DNA of 64,000 nucleotides from Lentinus brumalis. Taxonomy: Eukaryota; Basidiomycota; Agaricomycetes; Polyporales; Polyporaceae. The notes below the pieces were generated by a model. It ran no database searches, was not told the origin of the DNA, and saw nothing but the letters and a program-made list of their open reading frames with translations. Numbering within the stretch: position 1 is the first letter of the stretch; each line of letters begins with the position of its first letter. The stretch spans positions 124,001-188,000 of the forward strand of contig MARA01000029.1 of the NCBI GenBank assembly GCA_001792895.1, written 5' to 3'. Below, piece after piece: positions 44,663 to 55,020 of the stretch. The position numbers and the translations under genes are program-made.

Positions 44663-46488
44663 TCAATGCTCGCACATGTTGAACTCCAGCTCGAATATTT
44701 GCTCGTTATGTTCCATGACGAACCCGGCCCGCTCCTTCATCAGCTCCTCGCGGTCCTTCTCCGCCTCCCCCCGCGAAACCGTTCCCGTCCGCGCATAGTC
44801 CACCACAAGGTCGAACAGCTCCCGCGGAAGCGTCCGCAAGGCCTCCATGGCGGCAGCGTCCTCATCCACCCAGTCCTGCTGCTGCGGAGGGACGTCGCTC
44901 GTCGAGACGACACGCATCGTGGGGCTCACCAGGAAGAAGCACAGGATCTTCCTGTACCCAGGCTTCCCCGCGTCCGCCAGCTCGAACGCATCGACCCGAT
45001 GCTGGTACACGTTCGGAAACGCGACACACTTGTCCTCCTCCGCGACGACATGCCCGAGCCCCTGGTTCAGCGCGTTCCCGCCCGCGAAGCCGTACGCCGC
45101 CAGATAGCCCTGGTGGTCCCCGTTCTGGTACGGCATCCCCGCCCCGCCGCCGTCGGAGTCGCTCCCGACGGTGACGCGGAAGTCCAGGCGCGACTCGCTG
45201 ATGTTCTCGCTCGCGTAGTAATACAGCCCCGTCGCGACGATGCGCTCGTTCGCCATGCCCTCGACGTGCCACGCGCCTCCCGCGTAGCGCGGCTTCTCCG
45301 GCGTGAGCACGATGTTCGCGAGTTTGACGATCACCTGGATGGCGCTCCCCGGGTCCTCCATCGAGAGCGGTGGGTAGCCGTCGTCGTACGGGGGCTGGAA
45401 GGGCGTCGGCTCGGGGATCAGCGGCCATTTGAACGTCTTCTCCCACTCCTCCGCCTGCAGGCCGTCGTCGTCGTCCTCGAATTCCGGGTTTTCGAGATGG
45501 TCGTACCACGTGCCTGGATCGGCGTTGATCGCAAGCACCGGCTCCGCGCTCATGAGGTCGGTCAAGACGCGGTTGAAGAGGGGTATGAAGCGTCCGAGGA
45601 TGGATGAGATCGTCAGGTAGAGCTCGCGGTGCCGGACCGGGTGCAGATTGTTGATGTACGAGAGGGGCCGGGCGACACCGCCGCCGGGAATCTCGAAGTC
45701 GGTCGGAAGCCACTGGTACCGCGACGAGTAGGCGAAACTCTCCTCCTCGTACGCGAGGAAGTCCGGTCGTTCGTTCCTGTACTCTTCTTCGGTGAGTAAA
45801 CGGAGCGCGCGAGCAGGGGATTCAGTATCATCCTGGGCATACACGTAAGAGGAGCCGATGCGGAGGCAGTAGAGAGACGGATGAACGACGTCGAGGACCT
45901 GGCCATTGGAACCTGGGTGCCAATCCTTCTCCTCTTCGGGGACCGACTCGAGGATGGCCACGCCGCGAAGCAAATCGGCCTTCAGTTCCGCCGGGATAAG
46001 CGAGCGGGACTCATAGACATTCGGGATGGAGACAGCCTGCGACATTGTGTCAGACAATTCACTGTTCAGCGTAAGACGAGCATGTAACCCACGTAAATGC
46101 CTGTCGCCTCATCGCGACGACTCGCAACGTATCGCAGCTCGTCGAAGATGTAGTCGAGCTGAACGTCGGTGATAGGGTCCCGCGGCCAGACCTTCGTCCT
46201 GTAATCGAGCGGGAGCCGCGCGCCTTCCAGGCCCCAGACCTTCTCCACTGATGCGCGATCCTGCTCGACCATCTCCTTCCGCCACTTTGCAACAATGGTC
46301 GCATCCTTGATCTTCTCCCACCACTCGGGCTTCGAGCGTATCTTGCCAGACAAATAGCGCATGCGGAGTTCGGCGAGGGTGCAGGGCGTGCGCTCTTGGA
46401 ACGTGAAGGGCGATGGGAACTGGTATGGCTCATCGGAGTCATTGCTGACAGGGGCCTCCATCGCCGCAGGATGAGCCTGGGGTATCAT
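44663..46488 (-). CDS. DUF4246-family protein, copy C (intact, divergent)
   Basis: Two exons (46093-46488 and 44663-46036) give 589 residues from ATG 46488, or 580 from ATG 46461. Family blocks: FPSPFTFQ, LAELRMRYLSG, WWEKIKDATIVAKW, DVQLDYIFDELRYVA, the intron after ATGIY, WHPGSNGQVLDVVHPSLYC, WLPTDFEIPGGG, SYINNLHPVRH, VIVKLANIVLTPEKP, WHVEGMANE, YYYASENISESRLDFRV, EDKCVAFPNVYQHRV, PPQQQDW and the same terminal CEH as the other two copies. It differs from A and B in the acidic segment EDDDDGLQAEEWE and in a glycine-rich insertion after the FRVTVGSD block. The single intron sits at the same codon in all three genes, so they are true paralogues. Confidence 0.9.
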
Positions 46489-47795
46489 TCGTGCGTCGAT
46501 AGGACTTACATGTTTATAAGACGCAGCGAAGGGTGCCTGTGCCTGATCTACTGTCCGCGGTTCGCGATGATGTTCGTGGTTCGAGTCACAGCATTCCTGA
46601 TGAAATGAATTTCATTTTGCAACTGAATTAGACTGCGGCTTTTACCAGGAGTCTTTGCCTGTCTTTGCCATCAACGAATCTCGTCCAATCGAGGCCGCGT
46701 GGGACCAGACTGAGAGGTAAGTACTGAAGTAGTCATCGTCGGCCAGCTCGAGCGAGAGGACGAGTCCCTGTAGAGTCCATGTCGCATGCGGAGAAAGCGG
46801 AAGTAAATGTGAGTTCTCACCGGCATCATCACTCGGTCGACCACGTTCTCTACCCCTCTCAGTCGCCTCGCTCGCAATCCTTGCTGTCGCCACCCCCGCG
46901 CCCGCTCCCAGCGCGAGCTGTAGCACCGTGCTGAGATTCCACCGCTGAGGCCAGCGACCCGGCTGCTGCTGACGTCTTGACGTCCATCGGAGTCGTCGTG
47001 CAGGACGGCAACGCCATCGTAGGCCTGAGTCACCTGCTCTCCTAAGTATCACGGTCATCCGCGGCGGCTCTGGAGATAGCTTGTAAGTCACCCTTCCATA
47101 AGCACGGGTAGAAAACCAATCACTCACATCTAATATAGCGATGCGCAGGCTGTCTGCTGCACGGACAACCTGCACGAGAGGCCCATGTACATGGTCTCGC
47201 TGGCAACGAAGAGCACCCGAAGCCACTCACCTGTTCATTTCTACAGGCTAACTGACTTTGCTCCACTGTATGCGTCGCCGTGATCATCTGGGATCCTCGC
47301 GCGCACAGTGGTGGAGACAAAGTGCAGGCGGCGGGATCGTTTCGGGGGTCCTGTACGACGTCCGACGTCCAGTATCAAATATGACCACCCCATACGACTC
47401 GACACGCCATCAGCTCGAGTGATTCGCCGAGGCTGACCACGAACTACGTGTTACCGATGCGTGCACTCGAGTCTCTCCCCTAGGCTGCCGCGCTGTTCTC
47501 GAGAGTGAACCGCGTCAGCGATGGAGAGTTCCTGACGAGTTATAGAGAACCACTGTAACTTACGAGTGAAAGTCTTCGTGCGTCCAACTGCTGTGAGCCA
47601 TTGATCGGTCAGACAGGGCAGCCTGAGGTCCAGAAACCCCCGGTCGACATGGGAGTTGGGGATCAGGTTACGATCGCGCTAAACGGATAAGTCCTCCGAC
47701 ATAAGTAAAGATACTTACTCACTCAGCACTAACTTGTGATATCAACATTTGCTGTCCGTGACACCCTCGAGCTCGTATCTCATGTACTCTACACT
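46489..47795. other. Intergenic region
   Basis: No supported gene. On the minus strand 46840-47040 stays open and shares a short segment with 1475-1500. GAGGTAAGTACTG near 46719 and AAGATACTTACTCACTCAG near 47709 are further examples of a recurring motif. Confidence 0.45.
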
Positions 47796-49169
47796 TCACC
47801 ACATCCACGCCTTGCTGTCCCGTGTGGCTACCGAGATCGTGATGCCGCTCCCTTCGAACATCCCCAGCTGCGCCCGCAGCAAAGCAGCTCTCGCATCCGC
47901 ATTTCGGCCTTGCACGTGTTTAAGGTAGCTCCATGGACCATACCCAGTGCCCATCTCCTCCAACTCCACGTGCAGAAGCCAGAAGCATGGATACCGCCCG
48001 GGAGCGCAAAGAGCGTCCCTCAGTGCGGTCCACGCGTCTTCGAAGAGGGAAAGGCCCTCGACGGTACTCAAGACATCGAACGTGAGTGTCTCCAGCTTGG
48101 GAAAGGGGACGTCGGCTCGCGAGAGTAGCGCTGTAAGCTCCTGAAGGAAGTATGGGGAGGTGCGGGGTATCAGGGTGGGGTCCTCATAGGCCTCCTCGAG
48201 CGCTTTTGCGTAGGTCGGTAGGCCGTCGTACTTGATGCCCAGGGATTGCAGGTGCGGGCACGCTAGAAGCGCATTGTAGAAGCGGGTGATACTTTCGTCT
48301 GGGTATACAGGCGGTGAACATGATATTTGTCAATAGTCTGAAAATAGTAACGTACGCAGCTGCTCTTCCGTCAATGCCCGATAGAAGCTGACGCTGCGGT
48401 GCGGGACGACGTCGTTGATGGTCACAGCGCAACGTTGCAGGTTTCTTCCGATGGATGGGAGGAAGGGAAGCCAAGTCTGGGTCACACCCGGGCGGCTAAG
48501 GAGCTCCAAGGAGACGAGAGACGAGAGTTGCCCCCTTTGAGCCAAGTTCTCGGCGAGTGCGAAGGAGTCGCACTGGGCGACTCCCTGAATCGCTTGTAGA
48601 TCTCGTATAGTGAGCTTCCTCAACGTGGGGGGCCGATGGTGGACCGGTCCACCCGGAGCAATTTGCACGACGACTGGACTTTGAGGCGGGAGCCAGACTC
48701 GCCCGCCGGGAAGCGGCATCTCAAGAATACAAACCTCGTCAATGCTGAGGGCAGCGACGGCTGGAATGGCGGCTAAGATGGATTCCGCAATATCCGGCAG
48801 GGACTGGCATGTAAATTTCACAACCGCCACCTCACGAATGTTCGGAAAGAGTTGCACTGCAGCCGCGGCGGGCGAACCTTCCGGCGATGGGGGGAAGGCA
48901 GCGAGCTCATCTCCCAGAAGGCAAACGCGGCGAGGCATGAGCGCTATCTTTGGGCTTTGCTGCACGATGTCTTGAAGTTGAGTGAAGCGGCCAGTGGGTA
49001 CGCCATCGTGGCGGAATGGAAGCGTCACTTCGTCGAATATGTTGCGCTGAGCGCGCGGGGTCCAGCTCGTCGACACGAGGGCGCAGTTCCGTAGGCTCTT
49101 AACATCGCCGTGCAGGCAGTCGATGATAGAGTCGACGACCTCTTGCGCGAGGGATGTCAGGGGAGCCAT
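47796..49169 (-). CDS. F-box/LRR-type protein 2
   Basis: Two exons (48356-49169 and 47796-48298) give 438 residues. ATG 49169 starts MAPLTSLAQEVVDSIIDCL, then LRNCALVSTSWTPRAQRNIF, an F-box of the common mushroom type (LA.E..D.IID.L...L..CALVS..W...A...IF). Leucine-rich blocks follow (IREVAVVKFT, LRKLTIRDLQ, LVSLELLSRP, LQRCAVTIND, LQSLGIKYDGL, LETLTFDVLS). The expected role is substrate recruitment for SCF ubiquitin ligases. Target unknown. Confidence 0.8.
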
Positions 49170-49438
49170 GATCAAGGCTTGACTTCTAACTGCACTGCAG
49201 GAGAGGGTAAGAAAGGCGTCGTCAGAACAACTGACGGTGAATTCCTGCGGGCCTCACCAAGCCTCAGCGTCGAATTGTGATGGTTACTTGGCGGCGGAGA
49301 CCGTGACGTCGCCTATAATTGAAATCGTCGCCCCCGAGTGTCTTGTTAACGTGTCTCGTAATCACTCGATATGGGTCGCCGCGGTGAGTGGGAGTCAGGA
49401 GGAAGAGGGATGCAAGATCAGCCTACATAACTAAGTTA

Positions 49439-50072
49439 CAGTGTTCCCCCGGTCCTTGAGACACCCCCGGTCCTTGAGACAGACACCTCTACTGACCGCG
49501 AATCAGCTTGAAAAATCGCGAAAAAATGTGCAATAGGTCAGTATGATAGTGAAACTTCCTGGTACGATGTTTCTGTGGTGTGAGGTGGCGCGAACGTTCA
49601 GCTATTCTGCGATAACATGTCGAAAACTGCCTTTCCCAGTTGAATCGACTGCTTTTGATAGGATGTTCATAGTATTCAAGTCCGGAAGCATCCAGGCATA
49701 ATTCATAGAGGTCATAAGTGAGTTTCAGATTATTTGCAGGATGTCAGATACTGTCTGTCTCGACACCGAAATGCCGGTCATTCGAGGACGACATAGGAGC
49801 AGTAGCGCTGGTGATCCTTGCGCATGGGAATGCTGACATGTTTACCCGAAAAGGCGATTATGGCTGTCTCAAGGAGTGGGGACGCCTGTTCTTCGTACGT
49901 CAACTGTTCTGTCTCCTCCGCACTCACTTCTCGACATAGTCGTTCAAGAAATATTCAGACAGTGCTTGAGTGCATCACAAACGCCTCCAGAACATTGGCA
50001 GCTGATAGAACGGGAAGGGAGCCTCGAGATCAGTGACCGGAAATCCGTGTCTCAAGGACTGGGGGAACACTG
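49439..50072. mobile_element. Non-autonomous TA-flanked DNA transposon (pogo/Fot1-like MITE)
   Basis: A 634-bp element bounded by 25-bp terminal inverted repeats: the left starts CAGTGTTCCCCCGGTCCTTG (49439-49463) and the right ends CAAGGACTGGGGGAACACTG (50048-50072). They match at 24 of 25 positions. Both sides are flanked by TA (49437-49438 and 50073-50074), the target duplication of Tc1/mariner-pogo elements. The interior is AT-richer than its surroundings and has no long open frame, so no transposase is encoded. The CAGTG terminus fits Fot1/pogo-like elements; assignment to that branch is inference. Confidence 0.85.
49446..49481. repeat. Exact 18-bp tandem duplication in the left transposon end
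   Basis: CCCCCGGTCCTTGAGACA occurs at 49446-49463 and again at 49464-49481. A third, diverged and inverted copy lies inside the element at about 49865-49883. Confidence 0.9.
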
Positions 50073-51542
50073 TACCTCGACAGCGCGAAATGATATTGCG
50101 TGCTGTGCCAGTGTACGGCGCTTCTGATCAGCGCTTTCTCTTCCTCTTCCTCCGCAGCAAACTCATCTGCCTCTTCAGGCTCGTGGCTACCCCTCCGTAT
50201 CCTCCAGCCATAGCAGCCACAAGTCACCATGGTGAATCACAACATCGCAACTGCATACTCCTCGATGGACACACCGAGTCGCGACGGACCTGCACCTCGT
50301 CCTTTGATCTCTCGCAACATCTGATCAAGTGAAGCCTTGCCTCAGTGCAAGTAGTGTGCTAGTCGGACGTTCCTATCGCTATCATGACGACCATGGTGAG
50401 TTCTGCGCCGTTTCTCACGCCCAAGTCGTCCGATCACGCCCCGATTCGAGACGGTTTGGAGGCAGATCAAGACTCGTCGAGGAAGAAGCAGCAGGTGCAG
50501 AATTCGGACGGCTTGAAGATCACGCCCGTATGCTCGTTAGCTTCTTCCATCGCCGAGTCGCGATCATCGCTGACATGCGCGTGGCGTGGCGTGGATAGGA
50601 GGACCTGAAAAACCATCCGCTACGATCAAGATTGCGTCTATGAGTCCTGATGGTCTGTCGTGAGTTGCCCCGGCCGCGCGATAGATGCTCGTCGACTCGG
50701 TGAATCACAGCCTTCCCAGATCCACACCCGACTGCGTCGCTTCAAGGTCCACGCGCTGGTGTGACATCTCGCGATCGCGGCTCCAGACAAGGTTCATCAC
50801 ACGGCCATCAATCATCACATACCACGCGCGCAACGTCCCATCGGCTTGAGTTGCATACGCGCGAAAGTTACTGCGGCGACGCTGGTACGCAGGACGGGGT
50901 TGTCGTAACTTCTCGCCGCGTCTCTCGACTCGACAGAGTCCTTCGCGGACGAGCGAACGGATAGGTCTCCATCGACGTATTTGTCGGAGTTCGGCCAACG
51001 ATGTTCAAGCAGCTGCACGTAATACGACACGACGCGGCGCGGGACTTCGTCGCCTGCCCAGGGAACGCCATTGTATCGCTGTCTCACCTGCAGGCAGGTC
51101 ACGGTAGCTTTGGCGGCTGAACAGCGACGCCCCTAGGAAAAGAGCCGTCTAAGTCGACCAGTTGCGAAACTCACAGCTGCGCTGCACGCGCACCGGCGGA
51201 CGTGGGTCAGGGGACGTATCTCTCCGAGTCGCACCTCGCGAGGGTCGCGCTGTAATAGCACAGGAATATATATCGTTTCCAGAACCGAGCTGAACTATAG
51301 GACGCGAAGCAAGGAGGTGGCGGAAGATCTCCAAGGTTGGGAAAAAATGGTTGTTGACAAGTACTTAGAGGGACAGCCTTTTTACCTGACGAGCCTAAGG
51401 AAAGCCTCCGGCCCTGCGGGACTCCGACTCGTCCGGTGGTCGCTGCTGAATTAGGGAACTCAAAACGCCACTTGCGCTACCTTGACCTTAACCACCATCC
51501 TCCCGACACCGCCACCCCCTCATTCCACAAATACAGCACGAT
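50073..51542. other. Intergenic region with a possible coding remnant
   Basis: Apart from the broken reading frame listed next, nothing is supported. CAAGTACTTAG lies near 51358. Confidence 0.45.
50705..51110 (-). pseudogene. Possible broken gene, unrecognised
   Basis: The minus strand reads LQVRQRYNGVPWAGDEVPRR, then VVSYYVQLLEHRWPN. After a frame change near 50870-50890 it reads YATQADGTLRAWYVMIDG, then RVMNLVWSRDREMSHQRVDL to a stop at 50705. Both parts look like real protein sequence and are adjacent, so a one-base lesion or a missed intron is likely. No family is recognised and no start codon is convincing. Confidence 0.35.
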
Positions 51543-52894
51543 ATGTCTAAGTCATCATGGGCAACCGAGATATTCTACTTGATCTTATACCTCTTAGTGC
51601 ATCGCTCGCGCAGTCCTCTCGTACCGCCGTCGAGTCGTGACGATGTTCCTGGAGCCGAGGTTCAAGTTTCCCCTCTTCCGCCGATCTTGATGCTCCCCGC
51701 CGAGCTACTCGACATGATCTTCGACCACCTCGAAAACGACAGGAAGGCTCTCTTGAAATGCACCCTCATATGCCGGCCCCTTACGTCCTACATTCGCGCT
51801 GGGCTCTTCGGTTCCAAACTGTTTTACCATCAATGTTCAGTTGACGAGCCGTGCGGTGAACGTTCCCAGAACATCCTGGCATTTGCACCATATATGCGCT
51901 CTCTCAAGATCAGCCAATTCATGGGCACCTATGAGAGCTGCATCGTCACAAGCTGTATCCTCCCGGCCGGCAAGTTCGTCCACCTGCGCACTCTCTGGCT
52001 CAGCGCAGTCGCGTTCTGGTCATGGGCCGATTTCTTCTCCACATTCCAGGCTCTACCGGCCGTGGTGCGGCTAGTTCTATCACACATCAAAACCTGCGGC
52101 CTCTCTTCGGCCCAATCCATCCAGCGAATGCTCGGTTCATCGTTGCCACAAGTCCCCCGTCCCGGTGTCAGACCATGCTCCCGTCTCGAAGAGCTCGTCT
52201 GCAATAATCTTGACGACGAAGCTGGCTTCGTACGGGAACTTCTGGAGGTCCGCACACGCATCGCCATTGAGTATCTGGAGTTGGATGTCAGCGACGATGG
52301 TTCACCCGAGCTCTGGTCTCCACTCATTCATGGTCTCGCGCCGTCCCTCCAGTGGCTCATCGTGCGCACTCGGATCAAGTTCAGTCGGCGGTCAGCCGCG
52401 GACGTGCGTTGCTGAAAGTGCTTGGCTCGAAGCGCATTCATCCGCGTGTGACGCGTTGATCTGACATGTCTACAGCATTCACCAGCTTTTTCGATGGGCT
52501 GCAGGAATGCACGAAGCTACGCAGCTTGACGGTCGGTCAGATGGCGTCCGGGTTTTTCTTCAAGCGTTTCGACCCCTGTCCTGCTATCCTTAAAGCTTTG
52601 TGCGAATTCCTGGACAGACCGCTGCGGTTGCCACAGCTTGTCCGACTCCACTTTGGCCTGTTCGACTTCAACTCGATGACGGTCACCGGATGCGACTGGC
52701 TCTGGGACCGTCTCGTCCATGCGCTCCGCAATCCTGAGAAGTACCCGCAAATCAGTAAGCTCAGGGTACATGTGTACGTCGAGTTGGACATGAAAGGATA
52801 CTCGGACGAGGGATCCCGCCGGACGGAGGGGAGATGGCAGAAGTTGCTTGCTCGGCACCTGTTGAATGGTGATACACAGCTAACGTGTGAGTAG
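51543..52894 (+). CDS. F-box/LRR-type protein 3
   Basis: Two exons, 51543 to about 52383 and 52476-52894, give about 419 residues in frame. The donor at 52384 (GTCGGC) is weak but is the only one I found that keeps frame. After a 45-residue N-terminus with a hydrophobic stretch (IFYLILYLLVH), the F-box reads LPPILMLPAELLDMIFDHLE, then LLKCTLICRPLTSYIRAGLF. LRR-like blocks follow: MRSLKISQF, LRTLWLSAVAF, LEELVCNNL, IEYLELDVS, LRSLTVGQM, LVRLHFGLF, ISKLRVHVYV. SCF adaptor role inferred from the F-box. Confidence 0.78.
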
Positions 52895-53347
52895 CATTCT
52901 GCCCACTTGAACCGTTCAAGTTGATGATTCACGACGCGCTTTCTACCTCAAGGTGATGCGACGATAATAAGGGAGCTTAGGAGACTCCGAACCGTAGCCA
53001 TACCTGACAGTCAGGGTCAAGAGAGGGACAGCGTGCCACGGTACTAGGGTAGGTTGCATTAGCAGCGACGTCGTCCTTTCGCTCATATAGTCGGGCCTAG
53101 ATTACAGCACCCACCCGAGCACCACATCGCCAGGCACGAAGTAAGCTCTGTGCGCTTTTGAAAAAGAAATGGGCACCTGTATCGTTAACGCGCGGCAAGA
53201 ACGTGCTAGACAACTCGCTATAGGAAGAGCTGATAGGTGAGAACAAACGTCGATAGACCTACAAGCACAAGCGTCGTAGAGGTGCGAGAGAGACCGACGA
53301 CAGCGGGAAATCAACGAATGACGGATTAATAAAGGGGGCAGTCAGCC
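52895..53347. other. Convergent 3' spacer
   Basis: Between F-box gene 3 (+) and the coiled-coil gene (-). Nothing is seen. Confidence 0.5.
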
Positions 53348-54673
53348 CTACTCTGATCCCGCCTGTTCCAGAGCCGGTGCCAAAGGTCTAAGGACCGCGA
53401 GAGCCCTATCGACTACCATGCAAGCAGCATGGTCTTCGCCCAGCGAGGCAAGCGGTCCCACGACGATCTCCGGCTCTCCGAGCGCCTCCACCGTGTTCTG
53501 GAGAGATGCCACGACATTACGGATGGGGACAGCAGCGTGAGGACACGCACATCTGTCACACGACGGGGACAGAGCCCCCTCGACGGCATCCTTGGCGAGG
53601 TGAACCTTGTACAAGATGTCCGCCAGGTGCGCAGCGATTGGACGCCGCTGAGCCTCCTCGAGCTTCGCTTTGGCGGCTTCGAGATGTCCTTTGATCCGCT
53701 TGATCTCGTCGACCGATTGTCGTATTTCCCGTATGCTCTTCTCCAGAGACGCGGCATTCTCCAGTGTCATTCCCACCTCATCGGCGTCGGGAAGCCCGAG
53801 CCGCTGAATCGCCATGTCGACAGAGATGCAGAATACGTCGGCAGCAGTGAGAATGGCGGAGAGAAGCGGGGAGTACGGGATAGTAATTATGGACTGCGGC
53901 CCGAGCAAGTGTCAGCAGACAAGTCCATAGGATGGTGCTATGCGGAACGCGTACCATTGCGCGAAATGCACTTTGTATGTACTTTCGTCGACGTTGTCGA
54001 CGTTCTTCAATCAGGAGTTCGTCGCGCGCTTTCAATAGGGGTTCTGCGTCTTTGATACTACGCGTGAAGATGTCTTCCACATCGCTGAGCTCCTTGTATC
54101 GCTCGGAGTAGCACCGCTCGTGCTCCACGCTGTCCTGCTCGCATACATAGCCAGGCGTGGTGGTGATTATGATGGAAGCAGTCTCTAAGCACTGACAACA
54201 AGATTTAGCAAGGACCAAGATTGACATCGCGCGGACTAACGTTGACGACGACCTCCCTCTGCGAGGAAAATGCATCCAGGACGTCGGGAGGCGGCAATTG
54301 CGTGGTGTCTTCAGGACCAGTCGCCACTCGTTCTTCTACCAGAGTGATAATAGAGTTGAGAGCCCTGATGGCCCGTGCCAACTCGGTACGAACGGGCGGA
54401 AGGACGAGGTTGAGAGGGATCGGAGCTCGGCCATCGCACTTGTCCTTCGGATTGCGCCCTAAACACGCGGACAGTATGTTAGCGTTTCTGTAGGTTAGTT
54501 TGCGTGAGTCCTGGAGCCATACAGCAGTTACAAGGTGGATAACCATGGTTTTGTGGCGGATCTGCCGATGTACTAGCGGCGATGGTGGACGTGTTCTCAG
54601 AACCCGCCGGAGGCCCGCCAACGTCTATAGGATGCGTATCAATAATTTCAGACCCGCTTTGTGCTACGTTCAT
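53348..54673 (-). CDS. Hypothetical coiled-coil protein
   Basis: Four exons (54532-54673, 54241-54458, 53955-54182, 53348-53893) give 377 residues in frame from MNVAQSGSEIIDTHP. I do not recognise it. The N-terminal 50 residues are polar and disordered; the middle has helical stretches (VRTELARAIRALNSIITLVEE; SDVEDIFTRSIKDAEPLLKA) ending in a basic RRQRRRKY. A hydrophobic segment follows (IITIPYSPLLSAILTAADVF), long enough to be membrane-associated. The C-terminal region contains a clear heptad-type helix (ASLEKSIREIRQSVDEIKRI, then KGHLEAAKAKLEEAQRR) and a cysteine cluster (CDRCACPH). The pattern of helix bundle plus hydrophobic hairpin recalls fungal pore-forming or HeLo-like N-terminal domains, but this is only a weak impression. 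Confidence 0.65.
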
Positions 54674-55020
54674 GTTGTGGTTGGGATATGTGAGTTAGTG
54701 AAAGTGGTGGTTGAGACAAAGGTGTGTGGCTGGTGGCGGGTGCCGCGCAAATGCCGCGGCAACGCCGCCAGACGCCCGACCTGATATCCAAATCTACTTA
54801 CCCTCTTTCTAGCAGATTATTGACTCGCGCTAGTACGTCTCGCTTCCTTCCACATTTCTTGCTTGCCAGCATGTACGACAAGCTAAGCCAGACATACAAG
54901 TAGAGTACAAGACGGTATAATTCGTAGCCGCACGTCTACGCTGGTCCAATGTACAACCGTTACTTCCCTTCCCATCCCATCCCAATTGTTCGTGAAGTCC
55001 GTTGCTGCGATCTGGGATAC
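54674..55020. other. Intergenic spacer
   Basis: Promoter side of the coiled-coil gene and 3' side of phospholipase D. Nothing is recognised. Confidence 0.5.

Noticed and set aside
44657..45607. 316-codon open frame on the plus strand
   Set aside because: Antisense shadow of DUF4246 copy C; similar shadows occur opposite copies A and B.
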